The notes beneath the pieces were generated by a model. The model saw only the letters and a list, made by a program, of their open reading frames with translations. It was not told the origin of the DNA and did no database searches. From positions 33,809,501-33,873,500 of the forward strand of contig JAPTOF010000001.1 of NCBI GenBank assembly GCA_028554755.1: a stretch of 64,000 nt of DNA, read 5' to 3'. Both the position numbers and the translations under genes were made by a program. Each line of letters begins with the position of its first letter. The stretch's first letter is position 1. Of this stretch, positions 26,337 through 37,412 are shown in pieces. The stretch comes from Cordia subcordata (Eukaryota; Streptophyta; Magnoliopsida; Boraginales; Cordiaceae).

Positions 26337-26786
26337 ACTAGTCCCTAAATTCACAAAACTACAAAGACCCCTTATATTTTTTCAAAAGTTGCACACTTGC
26401 CCTTTCGTCAATTTTTATTAACAAATTTTTTGAAATATTCATTTTGCCTTTATCTCATTGAATAAACTGTCTATTTGGCCCTTATTTTATTTAAAAATTA
26501 AAAATAAAATTCAATTTTTTAATTTTTAATTTTAAATTTTAATTTTTTGAAATATGATAAAAATAAGAAAAAGAAAAGAAAAGAAAATACTAGGGGTGTA
26601 TGTAAAAACAACAACGGGGAGTGTATATGCAATTAAAGGCAAATAACGAAGCCCAATCGCATTTTTAGCGTGCGTTGGACACTTACCATCAAAATGGACG
26701 GTAATAGTGTTGGAAGACCAAACGTATAACTTTTGGAAAAACACAGAAAATTTTAATTATAGTTTTGTGAATTTAAGAACTAGCAG
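26337..26786. mobile_element. Inverted-repeat element of about 450 bp
   Basis: Left end ctagtccctaaattcacaaa; right end is its inverse, tttgtgaatttaagaactag, with few mismatches over about 30 bp. The inside is AT-rich with no convincing gene. The target duplication was not resolved. The superfamily is unknown. Confidence 0.6.
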
Positions 26787-27689
26787 TATATTTATATCTA
26801 AACATAAAGGGTCTACAAGCAAAAAACCATTTGGCAAACTTAAGATGTGAACAAAGTTTAATAATGTAGATTCATAAAGGGTAATTAAAAAAAAAACTAT
26901 ATATATGGTCAGGAGCATTATCTAGATGCTTAAAAAGTAATCAAGACGTAACAGTAAAAGTGGAAGTTGCTAGAAATTAGGCTAGTGGATTTTAATTCTT
27001 GAAGCACTATGGCTGCTCTTTCTTAGTACATCTGTGGTTGCAGCCGTGTATAGCATATCTATAAACAATGAGCATGCATACATTCTATGACTTTTTTTAA
27101 AGCATACTTTTTAGATTAATCAAATAAAAGTCTCTGATATTGTTTTTTTTTTAATTAATGTTCATTACTTTAAAATGTTTAAATTAGTAGTAATTGTTTT
27201 ACAAATATAATTAAATTAGTCCTGATTATCTTAAAATATTCATATTAATTTTCAATTATTCCACAACTATCTTAATAAAAATAAATGAAACAGTGGATTC
27301 AAATTGGAATAAATTTGTCAAATATCAAGAATTAATTATATAAATATTTTGAAATAATGAAGATTAACGTAACTATATGTTTGTGAAATATTGACAACTA
27401 ACTTAACTATTCTAGAATAATAAGAATTAAATTGAAATAAGTGACAACACAAAACCTTTGACATATATAATTACCCTTTTATAATGGACATAAGTTCTGC
27501 ACCTTTATTGGAAAAGAAAAGAGCAAAGTCAAAATAGGATCTTATACTTGCTTATTGAAGGAATACAAGAATTAGATCTCTCATGCTAGGTTCTAAATAA
27601 ATTTCATTAATATTGAAATATGGCGAAAAAATAAATATTTCATTGGAAGATCAACCATCTAATTTGGAGGTAAATATTATCATGAAACC

Positions 27690-27882
27690 TTTATATGAAA
27701 AAGGAAAAAGGGAAATATTTTCTTTTGGAAAAAAACTGAAGTTGAAGTATTTTCTTTTTTTTTTTAAAAGAATTTAACTTTTTTTTGAAATCTAAGTAAA
27801 TATTTGTTGCAAAAAGATACACTTTTCCCCACAAAAAAAAAATCAAATTACTTTTGCATTAAAAAAAAAAACTAATCCAAAC
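27690..27882. repeat. AT-rich dispersed MITE-like repeat, copy 2
   Basis: A block of gaagtatttt, tgaaatctaagtaaatattt and aaaaactaatccaaacatac that follows the layout of copy 1. No gene was seen in 26800-27690. Confidence 0.4.
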
Positions 27883-27959
27883 ATACCCTTTAAACCAAAA
27901 GAATGCAAAACATACAAAGAATTGAGCATCAAGTATTAGTGTAAATATTATTGTAAAAG

Positions 27960-28292
27960 TGTTGGGGAAAAAACATACAAACACAAAGAATACGAGAAGA
28001 AAACGAACACAGGAGAATTACGTGGTTCGGCCTTAAAGCCTACGTCCACAGGCAGCAGAGAATAATTTATTATTGATCAGCAAAGATTACAAGGCTCTTA
28101 CTCTGGTTTCTTTCACACTCCTAACACAATGAATATTGCCACATATTTATAGTGCAAATGTTTCTTAAAACCTAATAAGCAGAAAAGACAATTAACTAAT
28201 GATGTGCTAGAAAAGGTAACAAGTTATAAGGTAATATGCACACAAAGTAATTTGCTATTCTTGTTGCCCAAGAATACGGGCCACATTCAACA
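27960..28292 (-). repeat. 3' LTR of the deleted copia element
   Basis: Pairs with 30168-30499. The two differ at about 20 positions by eye, roughly 6 percent. It contains the phrase tggttcggccttaaagccta. Confidence 0.93.
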
Positions 28293-28363
28293 AATTTCCA
28301 CCTTGGCACGTATTCGCTCCAATCAACACACCATTGTCCCTGTTGCCAACTATCCCTAAGGGC

Positions 28364-29990
28364 TTAATGCTCCGCACCGCAAATAACAACCAAGTCCAAG
28401 CAATGCTTGAACTTGCTGACTGGAACTACCTTGGTCATTATATCTGCTGGATTCTCATGGATAAAAATATTCTGCACAGATATAATTCCTTGTGATACAA
28501 CATCTCTGATAAAGTGATATCTGATGTCAATGTGTTTAGTCCTCTCATGATACATTTGATTCTTCGTCAGATGGATTGTACTCTGGCTATCACAAAATAC
28601 TATACTTGTGTCTTGCTGCAATCCAAGATCATGAACTAGGCCTTGTAACTACATGGCCTCCTTCGGAGCTTCTACAATTGCCATGTACTCCACCTCAGTA
28701 GTTGACAATGCCACAGTAGATTGTAATGTCGCTTTCTAATTGATAGTACATCGAGAGAGAGTAAACACGTAACTCGTCAGAGATCTTCTCTCATTAAGGT
28801 CACCCGTAAAGTCTGAGTCACAATAACCCACCAACCTCACGTAATCTCCAGTCATCTTGCTAAACATCAATCCTACATTCGCAGTGTCACGCAAATATCT
28901 TATTATCCATTTCACTGCTTCCTAGTGTGCTTTCCCAAGTGATGCCATATACCTGCTCATAACACTAACTACATGTGAAATGTCAGGATGAGTGCACAAC
29001 ATAGCATACATTAAGCTACCAACAGCACTCGAGTATGGAACATGAGACATATGCTCTACCTCCTTCTCGATTTTAGGTGACAAATCTGTAGACAACTTGA
29101 AATGAGCAGCAAGTGGCATACTTACACGCTTTGCTTCAAGCATCCTAATACGCTCTAGTACTTTCTCAATATAACTCTGTTGAGACAAGAACAGCTTCCT
29201 AGCGTTTCTATCCCCGTGAATCTCGATGCCAAGAATCTTTTTCACTGCTCCAAGATCTTTCATCTCAAACTTATCACCTTGCTACTTCTTTAATTTGTCG
29301 ATGGCAGACATGCTTTTAGCAGCAATAAGCATATCATCGATATACAACAATAAGTACACAAATGAACCATCTGGAAGCTTCTTGAGATACACACAACTGT
29401 TATAGGCACTCATTGTGTATCCAGCGCCTACCATGAATGTGTCAAATCTCTTGTACCACTGCCGAGGTGACTGCTTCAACCTATACAAGGACTTCTTCAG
29501 TTTGCAAACATGGTTCTCCTTACTAGGAACTACATACCCCTCCGGTTGACTCATGTAAATCTGCTCTTTAAGATCACCGTGCAAAAATGTCGTTTTCACA
29601 TCTAGCTGCTCGAGCTCTAAGTCATAAAGAACAACCAAGGCAAGTAAAACCCTGATGGAACTATGCTTCACAATCGGAGAGAACACTTTATTGAAATCAA
29701 CACCTTCCCCTTGTGTATAGCCTTTTGCCACCAATCGTGCCTTGTATCAAGGACCCACAACCCCTGGAGTACCTTTCTTTTTCTTGTAAACCCATTTGCA
29801 ACTGACAACTCGCTGTCCCTTAGGCAATTCAACAAGTTCCCATATTTGATTCTTTTGAAGAGACTCAATCTCTTCACTTATGGCACCTACCCACTGAGCA
29901 GAATCTTTTCTAGATATAGCCTCTTTGTACGGATTCTATCTTCTTTGCTCGTTTTTCAACCCAAACACAAACCACGACCCGCTGACATAA
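28364..29990 (-). pseudogene. copia RT-RNase H remnant
   Basis: Frames at 29734-29282, 29263-28922 and 28621-28364 give YTQGEGVDFNKVFSPIVKHS, LEQLDVKTTFLHGDL, YIDDMLIA, MKDLGAVKKILGIEI and TKHIDIRYHFIRD in the correct copia order, separated by stops. The YIDD box replaces YVDD, a normal copia variant. Sequence to about 29990 still encodes the RT N-terminal W.AI.EEIESLQKN-type segment. Confidence 0.92.
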
Positions 29991-30167
29991 GCTTCCACTC
30001 CAGCCACCAACGCTAAATGTAGACATCACTGGAGCACTTCTCGTCGAGCAAAGACCTTTGTTTGGTTAGGCACCATTTGGTTTGAGCAATTTTGGTTTCA
30101 CAGTGAGTTTTGATTTTTCCTTTTTCCCTCTCGTAGTGAATTAGAACCTAAGCTCTAGATATTAGTT

Positions 30168-30499
30168 TGTTGGGCAAAAACATGCAAACACGAAGAATAC
30201 GAGAAGAAAACGGACACAGGAGAGTTACGTGGTTCGGCCTTAAAGCCTACGTCCACGGGCAGCAGAGAATAATTTATTATTGATCAGCGAAGATTATAAG
30301 GCTCTTACTCTGGTTTCTCTCACACTCCTAACACAATGAATGTTGCCACATATTTATAGTGCTAATGTTTCCTAAAACCTATTAAGCAGAAAAGGCAACT
30401 AATTAATTATGTGCTAGAAAAGGTAACAAGTTATAAGGTAATATGCACACAAGGTAATTTGCTATTCTTGTTGCCCAAGAATACATGCCACATTCAACA
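30168..30499 (-). repeat. 5' LTR of the deleted copia element
   Basis: 332 bp, TGTTGGGC to CATTCAACA on the plus strand, followed by the AAAAG target duplicate at 30500-30504. Confidence 0.93.
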
Positions 30500-30976
30500 A
30501 AAAGAATTACCTTATATATAAAGGTTATGATTGTAATTGGCACAGGATAATATTGTGTATAAATATATACCAAAACATCCTACTTGGATGTGACCCTCAA
30601 TAATTCTACATGGTATAAGAGCTTGCAAGTGAAGAACTTAATATTTTTAAATAAGTGACATTAAGTTTTAAATTTAAAACTATTTGATTTTTAAACTCTG
30701 ATACCAAGTTGGGTGTGACCCTCAATAATTCTACATCAAGCTCCCATTAGTTATGCTTGCAAGATATTTCATATTGGGTAACAATAATTGTTGGTTACGA
30801 ATTTCTATTCAACTAGGATCCAAAACACAGCTTTCAAAGCCTAGCGCACTCAGCTTAAGCTTATCCTTATCGAGAATAGGTGTTAAAAAAGTAAGAATAA
30901 GTTTTTAGAGATGGGAATGGAAATAACTCGTTAAGAGAGTTTTACAAGCAATCCTAACATATGCTATATATGTTCA

Positions 30977-31934
30977 CTAGTATGTCACCCGTGAAATTGC
31001 ACGAGATGTGACATATAAGAAAAGGATTTAGTTTTTTTTATCTATCTAAATGTTTTAAACAAATTATATGAACTATTTTTAATAAATTAAACAATAATAA
31101 TATACATATGTTTAATAATACGTTGTATTGGGAAAAAAATTAAACCTACCTAATAAAGAGATTTGCAACCATATGGTAGAAAATGCCCATTATCCATACA
31201 TATAGCTAAGTAGTATTGAAACAAACTTTTCCATTTGATTTAGAATAACTTGCTATATTTTATCAAAACAAATAGAAATTAACAATGTTACTATACTTTA
31301 AATACTATATAATGAATAGACTGCAATATATATGATAACATTTTAAGTAGTCAAGTCCTTATATATTTGTCAATTGGCAGAATTATGCTTAGAGTCTAAA
31401 ATTAAATTACAGATTAGAAAAGTATTTTGAAAAATCTTATATTTTTACATATTCTTCTTAAAATGGAAGGAAGACTTTCTTCCAGTTTCTAAAAATATAT
31501 TTAATATTTTTATGTAATAAATCATACCGATTTAGTAAAAAGAAGCAACATGCTAATAGAAAGTATAACATTCTAACAGTGATTAAGATAACATTATAAA
31601 AAACAAAAAAAATGTATTTTTAAACGGGAAGTTTAAATGAAAAAACAAAAACATGAATAAAGAATAGAAACTGAGATAATGATATTATATCAGAGATAAA
31701 TAAGCACAACTCAAACCACAGATAAGGAGCTAACATTCAAATAGATGTGCAAGATAGTAAAATAATAAATAAATTTTTTTGTACCTTCCCTCTCAAAAAG
31801 CTATATATTGAGGTAAAAATAAGGGAAATAACACTATGAATACATACATACATACATATATACATGTACATATATATACATATATGTATACGTATACATG
31901 TATATATATGTATATATACATATATGTATACATA

Positions 31935-31977
<43 letters not shown>

Positions 31978-32441
31978 AAGGGAAACCACCCATGACTAAT
32001 GATTCTGACAACAATTAGTGTAAATCGAAATAGATCTGACAAAAATTGGCAACATACATGTGATTTCCCTATATATGCAAAATTTTGAAATTTACAAGAT
32101 ATCGCAATCTGGAATTACGAAGACATTGTGATGATAAAAAATCGATGGAATTGCGATTATCTAAAACAAAAAGAAAGTGAATATGTCTGCTATGAGTAAG
32201 ATTGGAATGTATGATCTTAAAAATGATACTAAAATAATGATTTAACCATGATCTTAGTCTAGTAATTAAGTGTAAATAATATACGAAGATGAAAAAAGAA
32301 AGATTTTTGAGTGCAGGAAAAGGCAAAAAATCGAATTGAGCAACAAATAATTAAGTGAGGCAGTATACACGTGGCATGAAACTAGTAGCGCCATTTGGCA
32401 ACATTATATATAGCGGGGTCTGTTTTATATAATAGTATAGA
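30977..32441 (-). mobile_element. Non-autonomous Helitron
   Basis: Read on the minus strand, it begins TCTATACTATTATATAAAAC preceded by A (plus 32441-32442). It ends with a short hairpin (cgtgcaatttcacg) then GGTGACATACTAG followed by T (plus 30977-30976). A 5' TC, 3' CTAG, subterminal hairpin and insertion between A and T are the Helitron signature. It has no Rep/helicase gene, so it depends on an autonomous partner. Microsatellite sequence fills its middle. Confidence 0.85.
31833..31976. repeat. (TACA)n/(TATG)n, (TG)n and (TA)n microsatellite cluster
   Basis: Alternating purine-pyrimidine sequence with long self-complementary segments (tatacatatatgtatacgta), then about 9 TG and 12 TA units. 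It lies inside the Helitron. Confidence 0.9.
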
Positions 32442-32723
32442 TTCTCCCAATATTCCTAAAAGCTAATTACTAATTAAGTCACCATGTGCACATATGGCTA
32501 GATTTTGCTAAAATGGTTGGAATTGAATGTGTTGGGTTAAATAGAGCACTTTAACTTCACATCAAACAGTTTATGTCCTCAAAGGTTTGTACTTTTCAAA
32601 CACCTCATTTGGCATGCATGCCAACTAGGGTAAGCACATTTTTTCATGTTCTGAATGCATGTGTTCATAGTGAGATTCAACATTTCTGAACACATTAATA
32701 TAATTCTAATGAACTGATGTAGG

Positions 32724-34043
32724 TGTAGGTGCAAATATCTTAAGAAGGGGGTGAATTAAAATATAATTACTAATTTTTGTTTTTAAAAATTTTAGAAATT
32801 CAACAAATTCTTTCAAGCAATATATCTAACACAATATAAGCAATTTAAGTAGATAAGATAATAAAAGTACAAAGAGAAGAGAGACTAACGATTTAAGGTG
32901 GTTCGGCCAAGCCTACGTCCACAGCCCAAGGATGCTCCCTTAAGACTTCAACAATCTTTACTAAGATGCTTCTTCAAATCTTGGTAAATCACAAACCAAT
33001 TTCTTACACTTCTTTGCAGCTCAACTTCAAAGAATCCAAGAGTTCTACTCTTTAGGATTTTCCCACACTTTACAAGCTTTAATGAATAAATCTCACAAGA
33101 ATTCTAGCTCTCAAAGTGTGTATATAATCAAAGGAATAAGAAATAATAAAATCTGAAAATTTTCTTTTCAAACAGAAGATATTGCAATGAATGAAGCTCT
33201 TGAAAGCTCAAAGATATTGCAAGAATGGCTCAAAGCTTGATTGAATGATGTTATAAGATTTTGCACGCTTTAATTAATTATTTGAATGTGTAATCAATGT
33301 GTATTTAAAGATATTTGGGGGTTAGGGATTTGGTAGGTGGAGAAAAGAGGAAGAAATGGTCTAGAACGGTAATAAATGGCTAATGAATTTATTACAATAG
33401 CCCGTTCAGCCGGTCAACTAGCTGGGTCGTCCGGCTTCCTCTAAGATCTCTCTGACTAGGCCGGACGCCATAGCCGGTCGATCAGCTAGGGAGTCCGGCT
33501 TTGTCCTTCAGCTTCTGACTGGGCCAGGCGTCCCACCCAGGTCAGTCGGTCGACCGGCTGGGGGGTCCGGCCATTTCAGAAAGTGAAGTAAAGCCAAACT
33601 TTTGCCAAAACTTTTTCCAGTGCAATTTTCACAACTCCAAATCATTTGGAGATATTTTGTAAATACATTTTATGACTTGAAACACCTCAAAAACATATTT
33701 TTACTCTATGTGTGCATTCAAATTTATTTGTGCCTTTATAAAATCAAATATGCAAGAGTTTAAAAATGTTTGAACAATGAAGAAGGAAGTTTGAGCCAAA
33801 CATATACAATATTTAGACATTTCACAAAAGAGCAAAAAGAACACCTGGTACCTCTTATGACGTCTCTTCTCCTCCTTATGCCTTCTTATCTTCTTTTTCT
33901 TCAAGTAATGTGTTTTGCTTATCTTCTTCCATCTTTCAAGCATCTACTTATACATCTAAGCACTTATCTTCACAAGATGCTTTTAGTCAAACAATGCATA
34001 TAAATTTTCATCATCAAAATTAATAGCAAGTGTTTAGCCAACA
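32724..34043. mobile_element. Probable solo LTR of a large LTR retrotransposon
   Basis: Begins near TGTAGGTGCAAATATC with aagaagggggtgaatt and ends tttagccaaca, so it has TG...CA ends. It contains ggtggttcggccaagcctac, close to the tggttcggcc...cctacgtcc phrase in the nearby copia LTRs. A second partial copy begins at about 63790. The target duplication is not clear and the exact left end is uncertain by about 10 bp. No internal genes are present. Confidence 0.55.
33405..33575. repeat. GC-rich CCGG repeat inside the solo LTR
   Basis: Three degenerate units of about 60 bp built on agccggtc, a(g)ctaggg(a)gtccggct and gactgggcc. GC content is much higher than its surroundings. CCGG and CG sites are dense here. 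Confidence 0.75.
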
Positions 34044-34159
34044 GTACATAATAGTTTATAATCATTAGACTTGTTCATTATAACATGATTAATTTATAAG
34101 GAAATCCATTCCTTGGTATTGGAGTAAGAAGCTTTTGTAATCTTTGTAACCAATGGCAA

Positions 34160-34320
34160 TTTAATATATGGTAGGCGAGATATGGCAAGTGCACGACCAT
34201 TTAGATCGATCATTAAAATCTAATAAGATTATTTTGGAAGTTTAATATATGGTAGGCTAGATATGGCAAGTTAATAAACATGTAGATTGATCATTAAAAT
34301 TTAATAAGATTATTTTGGAT
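34160..34320. repeat. Two-copy 81-bp tandem repeat
   Basis: The unit from tttaatatatggtaggc to aagattattttgga occurs twice with a handful of differences. Confidence 0.85.
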
Positions 34321-34626
34321 AATCTATTGAAATTCATATCAAGTTAACTGACGATAATCTAAATTATTTAAACCCATGACGATAATAGTAGTAAAGCCAA
34401 ACCATTATAAATAAATAGAATACAAATGTTACACAAAACTATTGCTGGAGGACGTTACAATTGCTTAAGTGAATAATCTTTTTTGAAGTTGGCCAAAAGC
34501 AGTTGTAAACCATATTGGTGTTGTGCAAAAGGTTTAGGACTAGACATTGTCAAAATTCAGATGTTGTCCGAGCTGAAGTTTTTACATTACAAGATGATAG
34601 CCTAATTGCTTAGTCCAATGAATTTA

Positions 34627-34736
34627 GAGGGTGTTTGGCTTTGCTTATTTAGTGCTTATAAGCATCTAAATAGTAAAAAAACATATGAGAGGGTGTTTTT
34701 TTTTTTTTTTTCTAGTAAGCAAAGCTAAACACCCTC
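34627..34736. mobile_element. Small MITE of the GGGTGTTTGGC family, copy 1
   Basis: About 110 bp with terminal inverted repeats of around 22 bp: gagggtgtttggctttgctt on the left and aagcaaagctaaacaccctc on the right. Related copies lie at 58205-58310 and 61174-61290. hAT-like from the terminus type, by family resemblance only. Confidence 0.75.
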
Positions 34737-34926
34737 TTACTCAGGTTGTTTTTAAGACAAACTGCAAGAAAGCTTATTAACCTCTTGCTCTCTAGAGATT
34801 GAAACCTACCGGAGCACTGAACCATTGACCATATAATATTTGACGTTACTTAATTTCTTTCTGTTAATTCTCCTTTTAATTTGCAATTAGTACCTTTTTG
34901 TGTTGGTTGAAATGTATCTTCATTAG

Positions 34927-35333
34927 GTGTGCATGTTTTATGCATTTCATCTTTGCTCATTGTTTGTGGGCTTTGTGCCGCTTTCTTGGCGGCTTTGGTG
35001 GGTGATGTTTCGCTTGGTGTATGCCATGGGTACACTTAGTGTGTTGCAAGTTGTTGGCTTTGGGTGTTGTTCATCTGGTTTTTCAAATCTAGTTTAGTGG
35101 TTTTGGGTTGGTGGTTTTACATCCCAGTTTTAGGTTGTACCTTGGAATTCTTTAGTTGGATGTTGTACAAGTGTATAGGTTGCATGGCTTTTGTTTGGTT
35201 GGTTATTTGTTTGGTTTAATCTTTTTTAACTTGTGCTTATTTTCATTGATTTATATTATACAAGCCCTTATTTTATGTAAATTTGTAATCTATTAATAAT
35301 ATTTGTACCTTGACAAAAAAAAAAAAAAAGAAG
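34927..35333 (+). mobile_element. 5'-truncated LINE-type retroposon
   Basis: An insertion of about 407 bp ending in a run of 15 A, flanked by the perfect 14-bp duplication TGTATCTTCATTAG (34913-34926 and 35334-35347). A poly(A) end with a long direct repeat is the mark of target-primed reverse transcription. Its body is G- and T-rich, like the 3' end of a plant L1 element, with no frame left. It could also be another poly(A) retroposon mobilised by a LINE. Confidence 0.82.
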
Positions 35334-35860
35334 TGTATCTTCATTAGACAATGTGAAAACAGTACAATTAAACGGATACCCTAAGCAGGCAAGCGCACAA
35401 ATAATAAGGTTTAGAAGGGAAGTGAACCCATTTACAATTGGGTGGATTTTCCACTAATGGGCCTATTCAATGTTCTTCACTTAGTTTTGAATCCATTTTC
35501 TTTTTAGGTCAATAGTTTTTTTTTTCCTTTTCTGAGCCCCTTCCCATCCCATCTCAATCTCCCATCTTTCATGGGATTTGAATCCAGAATGTTACTCTTA
35601 GAGAGTAGCCTCAACAACTTGAGCTTCTCCCTCATCCCTTAGAAAAAAGTATTTCAATCCAATTAAATAAGTGATTGTAATATTTTTCATCTCTTTATTA
35701 ATGATATATATTTTTTTGGTTAAGCAAGCAGTGACAATATTAATTGAAAAAATTGGCACGGCCATCCTAGACCAAAATACCATGCCACCCTAGACCAAAA
35801 TACTAGCGTCAATGTTCTATTTTTGCCCAAAAGACTATTGATAGGTTACTCCTAAACTTC

Positions 35861-37383
35861 TCTACTAATATAAAAAGAATCACTTTTTTGGATACCACTC
35901 ATTCATGGAGAATGGTTTTCCTCCATGAATGAATAGCACCAAAGAATGGCAATGCTGTAATTAATTTAAAAAAAGGCGTCATTACCAATGAAAATTTATA
36001 TAATATTTGTAATGACAAATTTATAAATTTTATGCTCATCATGGCAAAATTATAATTTTATATTTACTCTTTTTTTCTTTTTTGTTTCTTAGCAAAATGA
36101 TTTGTTCTTTCTTTTCCTACTTCTTTGTTAATCACGTCTTTCCACTTTTATCTAAAGTAGAAATTGGTTTGAATTTTTAATATTTTGAGTTTTGCAATAA
36201 AAATAAAAATTGATAGGATATTAAGTGTCATAAAGCTCAAATTGAGTTGCGAGAATTAGTTTGAGTTTTTGAGTTCAAATTTTTAAATTTTTATTATTAA
36301 AATCAAAGAAACTATTCAGTTAGATAATTTATATCTACTCTATCTTTTTCCCCCCTTTCTTTCTGAATCAAAAATAATTTGCACTCTCTTTTTTATTTCT
36401 CCAGTGATCACACTTTTTCCGTTGGTTTTTATTTTTTTTTTCATTTCAAGTAAAAAAAACTATTCGATCGGATTAAAGATGGGAATTCGGAAGGATTTTT
36501 GTGTTCAAATAGTTGAATTTTTAGAGATAAAAAATTATTAAATTAAACATTTAAAATCATAAAACTTGAGTATTTTTGGATATTTGGGTTTTAGATTTTC
36601 AAAATTCAAGTTTTGACTTTGATTTTTGTTATTTTTTAAATATATTATACTAATTTAGACTAGATTAAAAAATATATTGATTTGTTAAATTGTATTTTGC
36701 TAATTTATACTAAATCTAAAAATAGATTTTATCTTTTACATGAGAGTGGAAATTGATTCAAATCTTTGAATTTTAGGCTTAGAATTTTGAACTTTAAGAG
36801 CAAAAATAAACTATTCAATTAGGGAATAAAAATTATAAAACCCGTTCATGATTTAAATACCCAGATTTTTGGTCTTTGAGTTTCTCATTATATTTTTTTC
36901 TTGTGTGTTTTTGTTTTTTCGTTAAATTGTATTGTGCTAATTGAGATTAAATTTAAAAATATATGAAAAATTAAAGAAAATTAAATAATTGCAAAATCAT
37001 TTCAAATTACATTAAAGTACTTACAAGAATAAAAAATAAAAAAAATAACTTTTCAATTTGATTCCTATATAAATTTTACATATGAAATTTCGATTAGATC
37101 AGGTAAAATTCAAAAGAAAATTTAGATATTTCCACCCTCATATTTACCTCCTTTTCACTTTATAATTAATATTATCTTAAATTTGTCAAAATAGCAAAGA
37201 CATAAAATTAATACCTTTCTTGGTTTCAATTTTTACAAAGAGATGTATAATATAAGTACAACTTATTTGACTCCTTACAAGATTATTGAATTTTCTTAAT
37301 AACTATTTATTATATAATTTAAATTTTGTATTACAATAATATTAGACAATATAATTGTGCCTTGCATGGCGTTAATTTACTAG
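35861..37383 (+). mobile_element. Probable non-autonomous Helitron
   Basis: Starts TCTACTAATATAAAAAGAAT and ends with ttgtgccttgcatggcgtta, then atttactag followed by T, as in plant Helitron ends (short GC hairpin a dozen bases before CTAG). The start is preceded by C, not A, so the left end may be off by a few bases or altered. It is AT-rich with no coding sequence inside. It ends 30 bp from the stop of the repeat-peptide gene. Confidence 0.6.
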
Positions 37384-37412
37384 TTTTACTTTAAAATAAC
37401 CAGATGGAACTT

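Larger units (their letters stand above)
27960..30499 (-). mobile_element. Internally deleted Ty1-copia element (Tnt1/Tork-like)
   Basis: A 2540-bp minus-strand element flanked by the 5-bp duplication AAAAG (27955-27959 and 30500-30504). Each LTR is about 332 bp, starting TGTTGGG and ending CATTCAACA on the plus strand. A polypurine segment (aaggtggaaat on the minus strand) borders the 3' LTR, and an eroded initiator-Met primer-binding site (taatatctagagc) borders the 5' LTR. Only the RT-RNase H part of pol remains, so gag, protease and integrase have been deleted. It cannot move by itself. Confidence 0.93.
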
